Part shown: one piece after another, positions 44,781-54,391 of the stretch
Position numbering within the stretch: position 1 is the stretch's first letter
Layout: every line of letters starts with the position of its first letter
DNA from: Clostridium saudiense
Lineage (GTDB): Bacteria; Bacillota; Clostridia; Clostridiales; Clostridiaceae
DNA: 64,000 nt
Assembly (NCBI RefSeq): GCF_000577815.1
Contig: NZ_CBYM010000014.1
Location: 1-64,000, forward strand
Direction of reading: 5' to 3'
Translations under genes and position numbers: made by a program
The notes under the pieces: generated by a model
Databases searched by the model: none
What the model was told of the DNA's origin: nothing
The model's input: the letters and a program-made list of their open reading frames with translations, nothing else

Positions 44781-46586
44781 ATGTTAAAAATATTTAAAAA
44801 CTTTAAGGGGAAGGAATGGATACTTTTAATTATTAGTATTGCATTTGTAGTTTCACAAGTATGGCTTGATTTAAAATTACCAGATTATATGAGTGAAATT
44901 ACACAACTTGTACAAACACCAGGAAGTGAGATGAGTGAAATTTTAACTTCAGGTGGATGGATGTTACTTTGTGCATTAGGAAGTTTAGTAGCTTCTATTA
45001 TTGTTGCTGCTTTAGCGGCAAAAATAGCAGCTAATTTGTCTGCAAGACTTAGATTTAAAATGTTTGATAAGGTTCAATCATTTTCTATGGAAGAGATTAA
45101 TAATTATTCTACAGCAAGTTTAATTACACGTTCTACAAATGATATTAATCAAATTCAAACATTTATAGTTATGGGATTACAAGCTTTAATAAAAGCTCCT
45201 ATACTTGCAGTATGGGCGATACTAAAGATTGTAGGTAGAAACTGGCAACTATCATTAACTGTAGCTGGTGCAGTTGTAGTATTAATATTAATTGTTGGTA
45301 CTTGTATTGTGTTAGCTCTTCCAAAGTTTACAAAACTTCAACAATTAACAGATAACTTAAATCGTGTTTCAAGAGAAAATCTTTCGGGAATTTCTGTTAC
45401 TCGTGCATATAATGCAGAAAAATATCAAGAAGATAAATTTGAAGTTGCAAATAATGATCTTACAAAAGTTAACTTGTTTACAAATCGAGTTATGGCAGTA
45501 TTAATGCCAAGTATAACATTTATAATGAGTGGAGTTAGTCTTGCTATTTATTGGGTTGGAGCAGTATTAATTCAAAATGCAAATATTACTGAAAAAATGG
45601 GATTATTTTCAGATGTTATAGTATTTTCATCATATGCAATACAAGTAATAATGGCATTTATGATGCTTGTTATGGTATTTATTATAATGCCACGTGCAAC
45701 TGTAGCAGCAAAAAGAATTAATGAGGTATTAGAGACTAAAATTACTATAAAAAATGGAACAAATACACAATCACCAATTGGAGTATTAGGACAAGTTGAA
45801 TTTAAAAATGTTAGTTTTAAATATCCAGATGCAGATGATTATGTTATAAAAAATATTAGTTTTAAAGCTAATAGAGGAGAAACAATTGCATTTATAGGAG
45901 CAACTGGTGCTGGTAAAAGTACATTAATTAATCTTATTCCACGTTTTTATGATGCTACAGAAGGTGAAGTATTAGTGGATGGAGTTAATGTAAAAGAATA
46001 TGATCAAAAATATCTTAGAAATAAATTAGGATATGTTTCTCAAAAGGTTACTTTATTCGAAGGAACAGTTGAATCAAATGTAGCATTTGGAGAAAATGGC
46101 AAATCAGAAATTACAAAAAATGATGTTATTTATGGGGTATATGCAGCACAAGCAGCTGAGTTTGTTGAAATTTTAGATGGAGAATATGATGCTCATATTT
46201 CACAAGGTGGTACTAACCTTTCAGGAGGTCAAAAGCAACGTTTATCAATAGCAAGAGCAATAGCACGTTATCCAGAAATATTAATTTTTGATGATTCATT
46301 CTCAGCTCTTGATTACAAAACAGATAGCAAACTTCGTAAATTCTTGAAAAAAGAAAGTATAGGAACAACAATGCTTGTCGTAGCTCAAAGAATAAGTAGT
46401 ATAAGAGATGCAGATAAGATTATTGTATTAGAAGATGGTCAAATGGTTGGTATAGGAAAACATGATGAATTAATGAAAACATGTAATGTATATAAAGAAA
46501 TTGCATACTCTCAACTTTCAAAGGAGGAATTAGCTGTGGACATGGAAGCAGCTTGTTCAGATATTTCAGAGGAGGAGGTTGTATAA
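44781..46586 (+). CDS. ABC multidrug exporter, half-transporter 1
   Basis: A 601-residue half transporter with six helices (1-320) and an ATPase (345-590): Walker A GATGAGKST, signature LSGGQKQRLS, Walker B ILIFDDSFSALD. The catalytic Glu after Walker B is Asp (FDDS), and the switch His is replaced (VVAQR), so this is the degenerate-site partner of a heterodimeric exporter such as TM287/288. The stop overlaps the next start (TAATG). SD AAGGAGA. Confidence 0.92.
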   Translation: MLKIFKNFKGKEWILLIISIAFVVSQVWLDLKLPDYMSEITQLVQTPGSEMSEILTSGGWMLLCALGSLVASIIVAALAAKIAANLSARLRFKMFDKVQSFSMEEINNYSTASLITRSTNDINQIQTFIVMGLQALIKAPILAVWAILKIVGRNWQLSLTVAGAVVVLILIVGTCIVLALPKFTKLQQLTDNLNRVSRENLSGISVTRAYNAEKYQEDKFEVANNDLTKVNLFTNRVMAVLMPSITFIMSGVSLAIYWVGAVLIQNANITEKMGLFSDVIVFSSYAIQVIMAFMMLVMVFIIMPRATVAAKRINEVLETKITIKNGTNTQSPIGVLGQVEFKNVSFKYPDADDYVIKNISFKANRGETIAFIGATGAGKSTLINLIPRFYDATEGEVLVDGVNVKEYDQKYLRNKLGYVSQKVTLFEGTVESNVAFGENGKSEITKNDVIYGVYAAQAAEFVEILDGEYDAHISQGGTNLSGGQKQRLSIARAIARYPEILIFDDSFSALDYKTDSKLRKFLKKESIGTTMLVVAQRISSIRDADKIIVLEDGQMVGIGKHDELMKTCNVYKEIAYSQLSKEELAVDMEAACSDISEEEVV

Positions 46587-48352
46587 TGAATAGAAACAAA
46601 AGTAAAAATTCAGAAAAAAGTTTAAGTAAGCTTATAACTTATTGTAAAAAATATATTCCAGTAATAATTATTGCTTTGACCAGTGCAGTTATAGGAACTA
46701 TATTAACTATAATAGGACCTGATAAGCTATCAGAAATGACAGATATTATTACAGCTGGGATAATGACTAGTATTGATTTAGATAAAATAGCATCAATAGG
46801 ACTAACATTAGTTGCTATATACGTAATTAGTGCAATTTTAACTTTTGCTCAAGGTTATATTATGGCAACTATTACACAAAAAGTTTCTAAAAACTTAAGA
46901 AGTGATATTTCTAAGAAAATAAATAAATTACCAATGTCATATTATAACAATAATACTACTGGGGATTTACTTTCTCGTGTTACAAATGATGTAGATACTA
47001 TAGGGCAAGCGTTAAATCAAAGTGTTGGAACATTAATTAGTGCAATATGTTTATTCTTTGGTTCTTTAATTATGATGTTAAAGACAAATGTCATAATGAC
47101 AGTAACTGCAGTACTAGCTACAATGATTGGTTTTGCACTAATGATGATAATTATGAAAAGCTCTCAAAAGTATTTTATGAGACAACAAGAATATTTAGGA
47201 AAAATTAATGGACATATTGAAGAAGTATATTCAGGGCATACTATTGTAAAAGCCTATAATGCAGAAGAACAAATGGATAATAAGTTCAGGGCTTTAAATT
47301 CAACACTTAAAAATAGTACATTTAAAGCTCAATTCCTATCAGGATTAATGATGCCTATTATGACATTTATAGGAAATTTAGGATATGTTGCAGTTTGCGT
47401 AGTAGGTGCAGCTCTTGCAATGAATGGTAATATTTCTTTTGGGGTAATTGTAGCATTTATAATGTATGTTCGTTACTTTACTCAACCTTTAGCTCAAATG
47501 GCTCAAGGAGTTCAAAATTTACAATCAGCAGCTGCTGCAAGTCATCGTGTTTTTGAATTTTTAGAAGCAAAAGAAATGGAAGATGAAAGTCATAAGACTA
47601 AATCACTTGAAAATGCTAAAGGAAAAGTAGAATTTAAAAATGTTAAGTTTGGTTATGAAGGATCAGATAGAATAATAATCAATGATTTTTCTGCAATTGC
47701 AAAGCCAGGTCAAAAAGTTGCCATAGTTGGGCCTACAGGGGCAGGTAAATCTACACTAGTAAATTTACTAATGCGTTTTAATGAAATTAATAGTGGTGAA
47801 ATTTTAATTGATGATATTCCTACAAGTTATTTAACAAGGGAAAATATTCATGATTTATTCTGCATGGTACTACAAGATACATGGTTATTTGAAGGTACAA
47901 TTAGAGAAAACCTTGTATATAACAAAGAAGGAGTAAGTGATGAGGTTATAAAAGAGGCATGTAAAGCAGTTGGTTTAGATCACTTTATTGAAACATTACA
48001 TGATGGATATAACACAATTTTAAATGATAAAGTTAATTTATCTGCAGGACAAAAGCAACAGCTTACAATTGCAAGAGCAATGATTAAAGATGCTCCAATG
48101 TTAATTTTAGATGAAGCAACAAGTTCAGTAGATACAAGAACAGAGCTTTTAATTCAAAGTGCAATGGATAAGCTTATGGAAGGAAGAACATCTTTTGTTA
48201 TAGCTCATAGACTTTCAACTATTAAGAATGCTGATGTTATTCTTGTATTAAAAGATGGAGATATTTTAGAGAGTGGAAATCATGAAGAGTTACTTGCTAA
48301 GGATGGATTCTATGCAGAGTTGTATAATAGTCAATTTGAACAGGTAGCTTAA
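46586..48352 (+). CDS. ABC multidrug exporter, half-transporter 2
   Basis: A 588-residue half transporter: six helices, then ATPase with Walker A GPTGAGKST, signature LSAGQKQQLT (Gly to Ala), Walker B MLILDEATSS with catalytic Glu, and switch His VIAHRLST. It provides the catalytic site complementary to half-transporter 1. ATG 46586, preceded by GGAGGAGG and overlapping the previous stop, replaces an earlier in-frame start inside the upstream gene. Confidence 0.92.
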   Translation: MNRNKSKNSEKSLSKLITYCKKYIPVIIIALTSAVIGTILTIIGPDKLSEMTDIITAGIMTSIDLDKIASIGLTLVAIYVISAILTFAQGYIMATITQKVSKNLRSDISKKINKLPMSYYNNNTTGDLLSRVTNDVDTIGQALNQSVGTLISAICLFFGSLIMMLKTNVIMTVTAVLATMIGFALMMIIMKSSQKYFMRQQEYLGKINGHIEEVYSGHTIVKAYNAEEQMDNKFRALNSTLKNSTFKAQFLSGLMMPIMTFIGNLGYVAVCVVGAALAMNGNISFGVIVAFIMYVRYFTQPLAQMAQGVQNLQSAAAASHRVFEFLEAKEMEDESHKTKSLENAKGKVEFKNVKFGYEGSDRIIINDFSAIAKPGQKVAIVGPTGAGKSTLVNLLMRFNEINSGEILIDDIPTSYLTRENIHDLFCMVLQDTWLFEGTIRENLVYNKEGVSDEVIKEACKAVGLDHFIETLHDGYNTILNDKVNLSAGQKQQLTIARAMIKDAPMLILDEATSSVDTRTELLIQSAMDKLMEGRTSFVIAHRLSTIKNADVILVLKDGDILESGNHEELLAKDGFYAELYNSQFEQVA

Positions 48353-48457
48353 TATAGAAAAAAGTAATAAAGATTTATTTCTTTGATTACTTATTGAAAA
48401 ATAAGAATATATATCTAAAATATATTTATAAATTATTGTAATAGATATATAATATAC

Positions 48458-48503
48458 ACAAAGAGATGATGTTGTTAAACAACACCGTCTCTTTGTTTTT
48501 TTT
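48458..48503 (+). terminator. Terminator after ABC exporter operon
   Basis: CAAAGAGA pairs with TCTCTTTG with inner GTTGTT/AACAAC, then T8. From 48504 to 48778 I see only AT-rich DNA with no gene. Confidence 0.88.
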
Positions 48504-48778
48504 AGATGGAATTAAAATGCAGCTAATTCACTAATTCAAAGAATGAAAGAATAAGGCAATTTTTAAAAAGTATATTATAGAGTTTAATAATCCAATAAGA
48601 ATTTACCTCTTTTTTAGTGGATTAAATTTTGGCAAATATATTGGAAAAAGTTGAAGTTTAAACTAAATTTAATTATACTAAAACAGTTAAAGGTTAAATT
48701 ATTTAAACTTATAAAAACAAATGAATGAAAATATAAAGAAGTATTGGCAAGAAAAATCTAGAGCTTAAGGAGAATAAA

Positions 48779-49282
48779 ATGGAATTTAGAAAATCGATAA
48801 AATCAGATGTTAGTAGAATAATGGAAATTATTAGACAGGCTCAAGAGTATTTTAAATTACAAGGAATTAATCAATGGCAAAATAATTATCCAAACAAAGA
48901 AGTAATAAATAATGACATAGATAATGGGCAAAGCTATGTAATGTTAAAAGATAATAATATAGTAGCAACTACAGTTGTTTCATTTAAAGAAGAAAAATCA
49001 TATGAAAATATTATTGATGGTAAATGGATTACAAATGATAAATACGGGGTAATTCATAGAATAGCAGTAGATAGTAATTATAAAGGATTAGGTTTATCGC
49101 ATGAAATTATTAAATATTCAGAAGAGCTTTGCTTAAGCAATAATATACATAGTATTAGAGTTGATACTCATGAGGAAAATATACCAATGCAAAATTTACT
49201 TAAGAAAAATAATTTCAAATATTGTGGAATTATCTTTTTAGAAGATGGTGCAAAAAGAATAGCTTTTGAGAAAACTATATAA
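48779..49282 (+). CDS. GNAT N-acetyltransferase
   Basis: The 167-residue acetyl-CoA-dependent acetyltransferase has the AcCoA loop GVIHRIAVDSNYKGLGLSHE (motif A, about 95-115) and the terminal strand KNNFKYCGIIFLEDG. The middle FKEEKSYENIIDGKW segment matches the YjcF/ElaA-like GNAT subgroup. The substrate is unknown. SD AAGGAG; 36 bp before the deformylase-like gene, likely one transcript. Confidence 0.85.
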   Translation: MEFRKSIKSDVSRIMEIIRQAQEYFKLQGINQWQNNYPNKEVINNDIDNGQSYVMLKDNNIVATTVVSFKEEKSYENIIDGKWITNDKYGVIHRIAVDSNYKGLGLSHEIIKYSEELCLSNNIHSIRVDTHEENIPMQNLLKKNNFKYCGIIFLEDGAKRIAFEKTI

Positions 49283-49318
49283 AAATAAAAGAGTAATAGT
49301 AGAAAAGGGGAAGTAAAG

Positions 49319-49729
49319 ATGATAAGACCAATTGTAAAAGATGAATTATTTTTAGCTCAAAAATCAGAAGATGCCAATAAAGAAGATGCAAGCATAATTG
49401 AAGATTTAATAGATACATTAAGAGCAAATATTGAAGAGTGTGTTGGAATGGCTGCAAATATGATAGGCGTTAAAAAGCGTATTATAGTGTTTGCTGCTGG
49501 AGAGTTAATAGTACCAATGGTAAATCCAGTTATTTTAAAAAAGCAAAAAAGATATGAAGCAGAAGAATGTTGTTTATCATTAACTGGTTTTAGAAAAGCT
49601 ATAAGATATGAAGAAATTGAAGTAGAATATTTAGATGCAAATTTTAATAAACAAAAGCAAAAATTTACTGGGTTTGTAGCTCAAATTATTCAACATGAAA
49701 TAGATCATTGTAATGGAATTATAATATAG
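49319..49729 (+). CDS. def: Peptide deformylase-like protein
   Basis: The 136-residue protein belongs to the peptide deformylase family (removal of N-formyl from nascent proteins, Fe/Zn enzyme). Motif 3 QHEIDHCNG is intact with two metal His and the catalytic Glu. Motif 2 is EECCLS instead of EGCLS, keeping the metal Cys. Motif 1 is VGMAANMIG instead of GxGLAAxQxG, lacking the Gln that stabilises the transition state. This variant is probably a secondary paralogue; activity may differ. SD AAGGGGAA. Confidence 0.82.
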   Translation: MIRPIVKDELFLAQKSEDANKEDASIIEDLIDTLRANIEECVGMAANMIGVKKRIIVFAAGELIVPMVNPVILKKQKRYEAEECCLSLTGFRKAIRYEEIEVEYLDANFNKQKQKFTGFVAQIIQHEIDHCNGIII

Positions 49730-49761
49730 TAAAATTATTTTATATACAAAAGAGGTATCTT

Positions 49762-50439
49762 ATGAATAAAAAGAGAAATATAATAATAGCTATACTACTT
49801 GGACTATTTATTTTAGGAAGTATAGTATTTGTAGCTATAAAGGTTGAAAAGCAACCTGAAATAAAAGAAGATATAAAAAAAGAGGAAACAAATGAAAAAG
49901 TAGATTCAGATATAATGGATTTCCTTAATGCAATTGCGGGAGTTAAAGCTGAAGAACTAGAAATAATAAATAACCCTATAATTGGAGTTAAAGGTAAAAT
50001 ATTTGTACCAGAAGAATCAATAGTAAATGGTATAAATTACTTTTTAGAAAAGACAAAAAATAATAAAATGAGTAACTTAGAAGCAGTTACTGAAGACAAT
50101 AATATTAGTTTATATGTTAATTATGCAGTTACAGATAAAATTAGTACACCTATTAAGGTTGATATATCGCCTAATTTAAATGAAAATAAGGACCTAGTTA
50201 TTAATATTGGATCAGTAAAGATTCTTGATTTAAAGTTAGCTGATTTTATTGTAAATTTAGCATTAAAAACTTTCATTAAAGACTGGTTTGTAAATAGTGA
50301 TATTATAGTAGCGTATGAAAATAATAAAGTAATAATTTCTAAAGAAAATTTTAATGGAATAGATTTAAATTCTATTTTAGTAAGTGATGAGGGAATAACT
50401 TTAGATATGATGATTGATGCAAATATATTACAAAAGTAA
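49762..50439 (+). CDS. YpmS/DUF2140-like membrane-anchored protein
   Basis: A 225-residue protein with one N-terminal helix (IIIAILLGLFILGSIVFVAI), an acidic-basic linker and a beta-rich domain (about 60-225) similar to the DUF2140/YpmS type (IGVKGKIFVPEESIVNGINYF). It would sit on the outer face of the membrane. Function unknown. SD AGAGGT. Confidence 0.6.
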   Translation: MNKKRNIIIAILLGLFILGSIVFVAIKVEKQPEIKEDIKKEETNEKVDSDIMDFLNAIAGVKAEELEIINNPIIGVKGKIFVPEESIVNGINYFLEKTKNNKMSNLEAVTEDNNISLYVNYAVTDKISTPIKVDISPNLNENKDLVINIGSVKILDLKLADFIVNLALKTFIKDWFVNSDIIVAYENNKVIISKENFNGIDLNSILVSDEGITLDMMIDANILQK

Positions 50440-50518
50440 AATTAAACTGCACATGAATTATAATATGGTATGAAATAATTTATAATAATGATTTTGGAGT
50501 GAAAAATATATTAAATGA

Positions 50519-50563
50519 AAAAGATTCACAAAGTAAAAGTGCTTTGTGAATCTTTTATTTTTA
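50519..50563. terminator. Bidirectional terminator
   Basis: AAAAGATTCACAAAG pairs with CTTTGTGAATCTTTT between convergent genes. Confidence 0.88.
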
Positions 50564-50578
50564 TATAATTAGTAAATT

Positions 50579-52015
50579 TTAGTAATTGGCTTTTGCTTTT
50601 AATGCAGGAATAAATGTTTTAAACAAAAATAAGCAAAGACAAACAGCTGCAAAGATTATTCCTATAGGATATGCTATTGTTGTTGAAAGTTTAAATCCTT
50701 CTTCTGCATATAAAATATAAGTACAGCTTACAGCGGACATGAATGTTGCCGGTAATGCTGCAATTAATGATGAAGCAGGTTTAGCAACTTTAGCATATTT
50801 AGCAAGATATACAGAGCCTGCCCAAAGTACGATCATAGCTAATGTCTGGTTAGACCATGAGAAATATCTCCAAACAACAGAGTAATCGATAAGGGAAATT
50901 AAATATCCAATTCCAAGAAGAGGTACTGCTAACATAAGTCTCTTAGGAATTTTAGTTTGGTCAATTTTAAACCAATCTGCAATGGTAAGCCTTGCACTTC
51001 TAAAGGCTGTATCACCTGAAGTAATTGGACAAACAATAACACCAATCATTGCAAGTACACCACCAAATTTACCTAGTAAACCAATAGACATTTCATAAAC
51101 AGTAGATGAATTACCACCACCAGCTGCAAGTAATCCACCAGTACCCTTATAGAAAGCAACACCAGCTGAAGCCCAAATAAGAGCAATTATACCTTCAGCA
51201 ACCATTGCGCCATAAAAGATCTTTCTGCCGTTTTTTTCATTATTAATGCAACGTGAAATTATTGGTGATTGAGTTGCATGGAAACCAGAAATAGCACCAC
51301 ATGCAACGGTTATAAACATTAATGGCCAAATTGGAGCACCATTTGGATGAAGATTTTCAAAGGTAATTTCCATCATTGGATTAGTTCCACTATGAGCAAT
51401 TGTTGCACCTGCAATACCAAGAGCCATAACTATTAGACATATACCAAATATAGGATAAAGTTTACCTATGATTTTATCAATAGGTAATAAGGTAGCTAAA
51501 AAATAATAAATTAATACAACGATTGTCCAAAATGTAATATTCATAAAATTTGGAGTAAGCTTTGCTAAAAGACCAGCAGGGCCTACCATAAATACGACCC
51601 CAACCATAACAAGTAGAATTACTGAAAAAACTCTCATAACATTTTTCATTACTTTTCCTAAGTAAATACCAACTATTTCAGAAATACTAGCACCATCATT
51701 TCTAACTGATAACATACCACTTAGAAAATCATGAACACCTCCGGCTAATATAGTACCAAAAACAATCCAAAGATATACAGATGGTCCCCATATAGCTCCA
51801 GATAAAGCACCAAATATTGGTCCAAGACCCGCTATGTTAAGAAGTTGAATTAAGAAAGATTTCCAAGGTTTCATTGGCATATAGTCAACTCCATCTGGAT
51901 GAACTAAAGCTGGAGTTTTTCTATCAAATTCTGGACCAAATACCTTTTCAACAAGTTTACCATAAAGAAAATAGCCAAGAATTAAAATAGCTAGACAGAC
52001 AAAAAAACTAATCAA
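50579..52015 (-). CDS. cstA: CstA-family peptide/pyruvate transporter
   Basis: A 478-residue protein with about 13-14 hydrophobic helices. Landmarks are KPWKSFLIQLLNIAGLGPIFGALSG, GGVHDFLSGMLSVRNDGASI and HATQSPIISRCINNEKNGRK, typical of carbon-starvation protein A; it is shorter than E. coli CstA (701 aa), as in many Firmicutes. It imports peptides or pyruvate during carbon limitation. The start is TTG 52015 with SD AAGGAGG. The cre-like site 45 bp upstream fits catabolite repression. Confidence 0.92.
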   Translation of the reverse strand: MISFFVCLAILILGYFLYGKLVEKVFGPEFDRKTPALVHPDGVDYMPMKPWKSFLIQLLNIAGLGPIFGALSGAIWGPSVYLWIVFGTILAGGVHDFLSGMLSVRNDGASISEIVGIYLGKVMKNVMRVFSVILLVMVGVVFMVGPAGLLAKLTPNFMNITFWTIVVLIYYFLATLLPIDKIIGKLYPIFGICLIVMALGIAGATIAHSGTNPMMEITFENLHPNGAPIWPLMFITVACGAISGFHATQSPIISRCINNEKNGRKIFYGAMVAEGIIALIWASAGVAFYKGTGGLLAAGGGNSSTVYEMSIGLLGKFGGVLAMIGVIVCPITSGDTAFRSARLTIADWFKIDQTKIPKRLMLAVPLLGIGYLISLIDYSVVWRYFSWSNQTLAMIVLWAGSVYLAKYAKVAKPASSLIAALPATFMSAVSCTYILYAEEGFKLSTTIAYPIGIIFAAVCLCLFLFKTFIPALKAKANY

Positions 52016-52059
52016 AATAAGTCCTCCTTGAATAATTATTTTTGAATATAACAGTAGTA

Positions 52060-52073
52060 ATAAAACGTTTACA
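52060..52073. promoter_or_regulatory. cre-like site before cstA
   Basis: On the cstA strand, TGTAAACGTTTTAT matches the CcpA consensus TGNAANCGNTNNCA except at its last two defined bases. cstA genes are known to be carbon-regulated. Confidence 0.5.
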
Positions 52074-52236
52074 AAAGATATCTTTTAGTAAAAATATATG
52101 TAGCTAATATATTTATTAGTACTAAATTATAATAATTTGTTAGTACCTAATTTGTAATAGATTTTTATAAATTTAATATTATTATATCTTTTTGTAAATA
52201 TTATTTATGTGATTTTAAACATAAGGAGACGAATTA

Positions 52237-52440
52237 ATGAAAAGAGAACATTATATAGTAAATGGAATAGCAAATGAAAATATGAAAACACAAATTAAAA
52301 ATTCACTTGAAAAAATAGATGGAGTAAATAATGTTTGTGTGGATATGTCAAGGGGAAGTGTTGAAGTTATATATAACAACCCAGCTACAGAACAAGAAAT
52401 AAGAAGTTGCATAGAAAATACTGGCCATAAAATAGAATAA
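52237..52440 (+). CDS. Heavy-metal-associated-fold protein without CxxC
   Basis: The 67-residue protein has the beta-alpha-beta-beta-alpha-beta pattern of HMA/copper-chaperone domains (IKNSLEKIDGVNNVCVDMSR, then SVEVIYNNPATEQEIRSCIE). The metal-binding MxCxxC loop is replaced by NGIANENMK, so copper binding is not expected. The two remaining Cys are far apart. SD AAGGAGA. It may be a protein-interaction domain or a degenerate chaperone. Confidence 0.8.
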   Translation: MKREHYIVNGIANENMKTQIKNSLEKIDGVNNVCVDMSRGSVEVIYNNPATEQEIRSCIENTGHKIE

Positions 52441-52453
52441 GAAATAAGCAATA

Positions 52454-52494
52454 AATAAGGTTAATTTTTTTAATGAAATTAACTTTATTTTTTT
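52454..52494 (+). terminator. Terminator
   Basis: AATAAGGTTAATTT pairs with AAATTAACTTTATT, then T7. Confidence 0.8.
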
Positions 52495-52716
52495 GTAAAA
52501 ATTAAAGAGAGTATTTGTATTATATAAATGAAAAGTTAAAAAATATGGCTTTAATATTTTCATTATTTAGTAGCGATTTAGAATGAAAATCTAGAATATA
52601 TAATGTTAAAAAAAATAGAAAAATAGAGTTTTAAAAGAAAAGTGGTGAATTATGACACAAATTCAGAACAATAGCATTAGACTTTTCATAATATAAACTA
52701 AAGGAGTGTGTTAATT

Positions 52717-53586
52717 ATGAAAATTGCAGTTAGAGGAGGACATTGTCCAAATGTTCCAGGATCAAGTGCTTTAATAGATGAATTGACAGAAGATAGATTA
52801 GTAAAAAATGCAGTAATTAAATATTTAAAACAATTAGGAATAAATGTTCTTGATGTTACACCACCAGATACAACTTCATCTTCATCTTCAGACTTAAGTT
52901 ATGGGGTTAATGAAGCTAATAATTGGGGTGCTGACTTATTTGTATCAATACACTTTAATAATGCTTATAGCTCTTATAATGGAGCGTTAGGAACTGAAGT
53001 ATGTGTTTATTCTGAATATGATACAGCTAAAAGAGTCGTTAATAAAATGGCTTCTTTAGGATTTAAAAATAGAGGACAAAAGGTAAGAACTGGTTTGTAT
53101 GAATTGAGGCATACTAGCATGAAATCAATGATAGTAGAAGTTTGTTTTGTTGAAGCAACTGAAGATGTTGCTTTATATAAGAAGCTCGGTTATGATAAAA
53201 TTGGTAAGACAATAGCAGAGGCTATAGTCAATAGTTCTACAAATTCAACAGACTCTACAACACCTGAGCCTACTCCATCAAACCCACCAACTACTAATTA
53301 TGATAGCTGGGTGGCTAGATTACAAGAAGAATGCAATAAACAAGGTTTTTCAAATCAAAAGGTAGATGGTATTGCAGGTCCTAATACTTTAAATGGATGC
53401 CCTATGTTAAAGCAAGGTGCTAGGGGCAATATTACAAAGTTACTTCAAGAAAAATTAGGTATAAGTGCTGATGGAATTTTTGGAGCTAATACTAAAGCAG
53501 CAGTTATTTCTTATCAAAAAGCTAATGGATTATCTGCTGATGGAATTGTAGGACCTAATACTTGGAAAAAATTATTAGGTTTATAA
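52717..53586 (+). CDS. N-acetylmuramoyl-L-alanine amidase with PG-binding domain (endolysin-like)
   Basis: The 289-residue protein has an Amidase_3 domain (about 1-170) with zinc ligands in RGGHCPN, the early Glu, SIHFNNA, and catalytic Glu in VEVCFVEA; a Ser/Thr/Pro linker (STNSTDSTTPEPTPSNPPTT); and a C-terminal PG_binding_1 region (about 200-289; SADGIFGANTKAAVISYQKA). No signal peptide, as in phage endolysins. ATG 52717 has SD AAGGAG; an upstream start lacks one. No holin or phage gene is adjacent, so it is a domesticated or autolysin copy. Confidence 0.88.
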   Translation: MKIAVRGGHCPNVPGSSALIDELTEDRLVKNAVIKYLKQLGINVLDVTPPDTTSSSSSDLSYGVNEANNWGADLFVSIHFNNAYSSYNGALGTEVCVYSEYDTAKRVVNKMASLGFKNRGQKVRTGLYELRHTSMKSMIVEVCFVEATEDVALYKKLGYDKIGKTIAEAIVNSSTNSTDSTTPEPTPSNPPTTNYDSWVARLQEECNKQGFSNQKVDGIAGPNTLNGCPMLKQGARGNITKLLQEKLGISADGIFGANTKAAVISYQKANGLSADGIVGPNTWKKLLGL

Positions 53587-53717
53587 TTATTTAAGTCAAG
53601 GATTATTGGACAAACCTTAAAGTTTAATATGGTGTTGTTCATATCCTTGCTTTTCTTATTTCCATGGGATATAATGCACTTTAGTAATTAGGATTACCAA
53701 TATAAGGAGAAAGAAAA

Positions 53718-54284
53718 ATGAATAATTTACTAAAACTAAAAAGAAAAGACGGAGTAATGGTAGATACACAATTAATAGAATTAAAATTATCAGATATAGA
53801 TAAGATAATGGAGCTTCAAGAAGCTATAATAAATGGATTAGAAAATAAAGAAATTTATGCAGAAACAGAAAAAGATGAGTTTGAAGAATATTTAAATGGT
53901 AAGGGAAAAGTAATAGGATATGTAACAAGTGATCATGAGCTTATAGCAATGGGCGTATATGTTAGTAAGGGATACGATGAATCTAATTATGCATATGATT
54001 TAGATTTATGTGGCGAAGATATATTAAAGGTCGGACAAATAGAAGCAACTATAGTAAAAGATGAATATAGAGGAAATAAACTTCAAAAATTGATGTGTGA
54101 AGAATTAGAAAAAATAGCAAAGGAAAATAATAATGAATTATTATGTGCTACAGCATCACCTTATAATAAATTTAGTGTAAATACATTTATAAATTTAGGT
54201 TATGAAATAAAAAAAGACAAATTAAAATATGGTGGTTTAAGAAGATATGTTTTAGTTAAAAATTTATATGTAAATAACAAATAA
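53718..54284 (+). CDS. GNAT N-acetyltransferase
   Basis: A 188-residue acetyltransferase with the acetyl-CoA loop IVKDEYRGNKLQKLMCEEL (about 118-136) and a C-terminal strand YNKFSVNTFINLGYEIKKD. The substrate is unknown. SD AAGGAGA. It stands between the amidase and ctc, each with its own spacing, so probably an independent gene. Confidence 0.82.
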   Translation: MNNLLKLKRKDGVMVDTQLIELKLSDIDKIMELQEAIINGLENKEIYAETEKDEFEEYLNGKGKVIGYVTSDHELIAMGVYVSKGYDESNYAYDLDLCGEDILKVGQIEATIVKDEYRGNKLQKLMCEELEKIAKENNNELLCATASPYNKFSVNTFINLGYEIKKDKLKYGGLRRYVLVKNLYVNNK

Positions 54285-54391
54285 GAACAGTCAAGAGTAG
54301 AAGTTAAAGTAATATTAAATACCTTTTCTGAATAGTATATGATGTACAGAATAAAAAAACTATATATCATAAATGAAAAGGAAGGATTAGA

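Noticed and set aside
52717..53586. Prophage lysis module
   Set aside because: Only the amidase is phage-like; no holin, tail, terminase or integrase gene lies around it.
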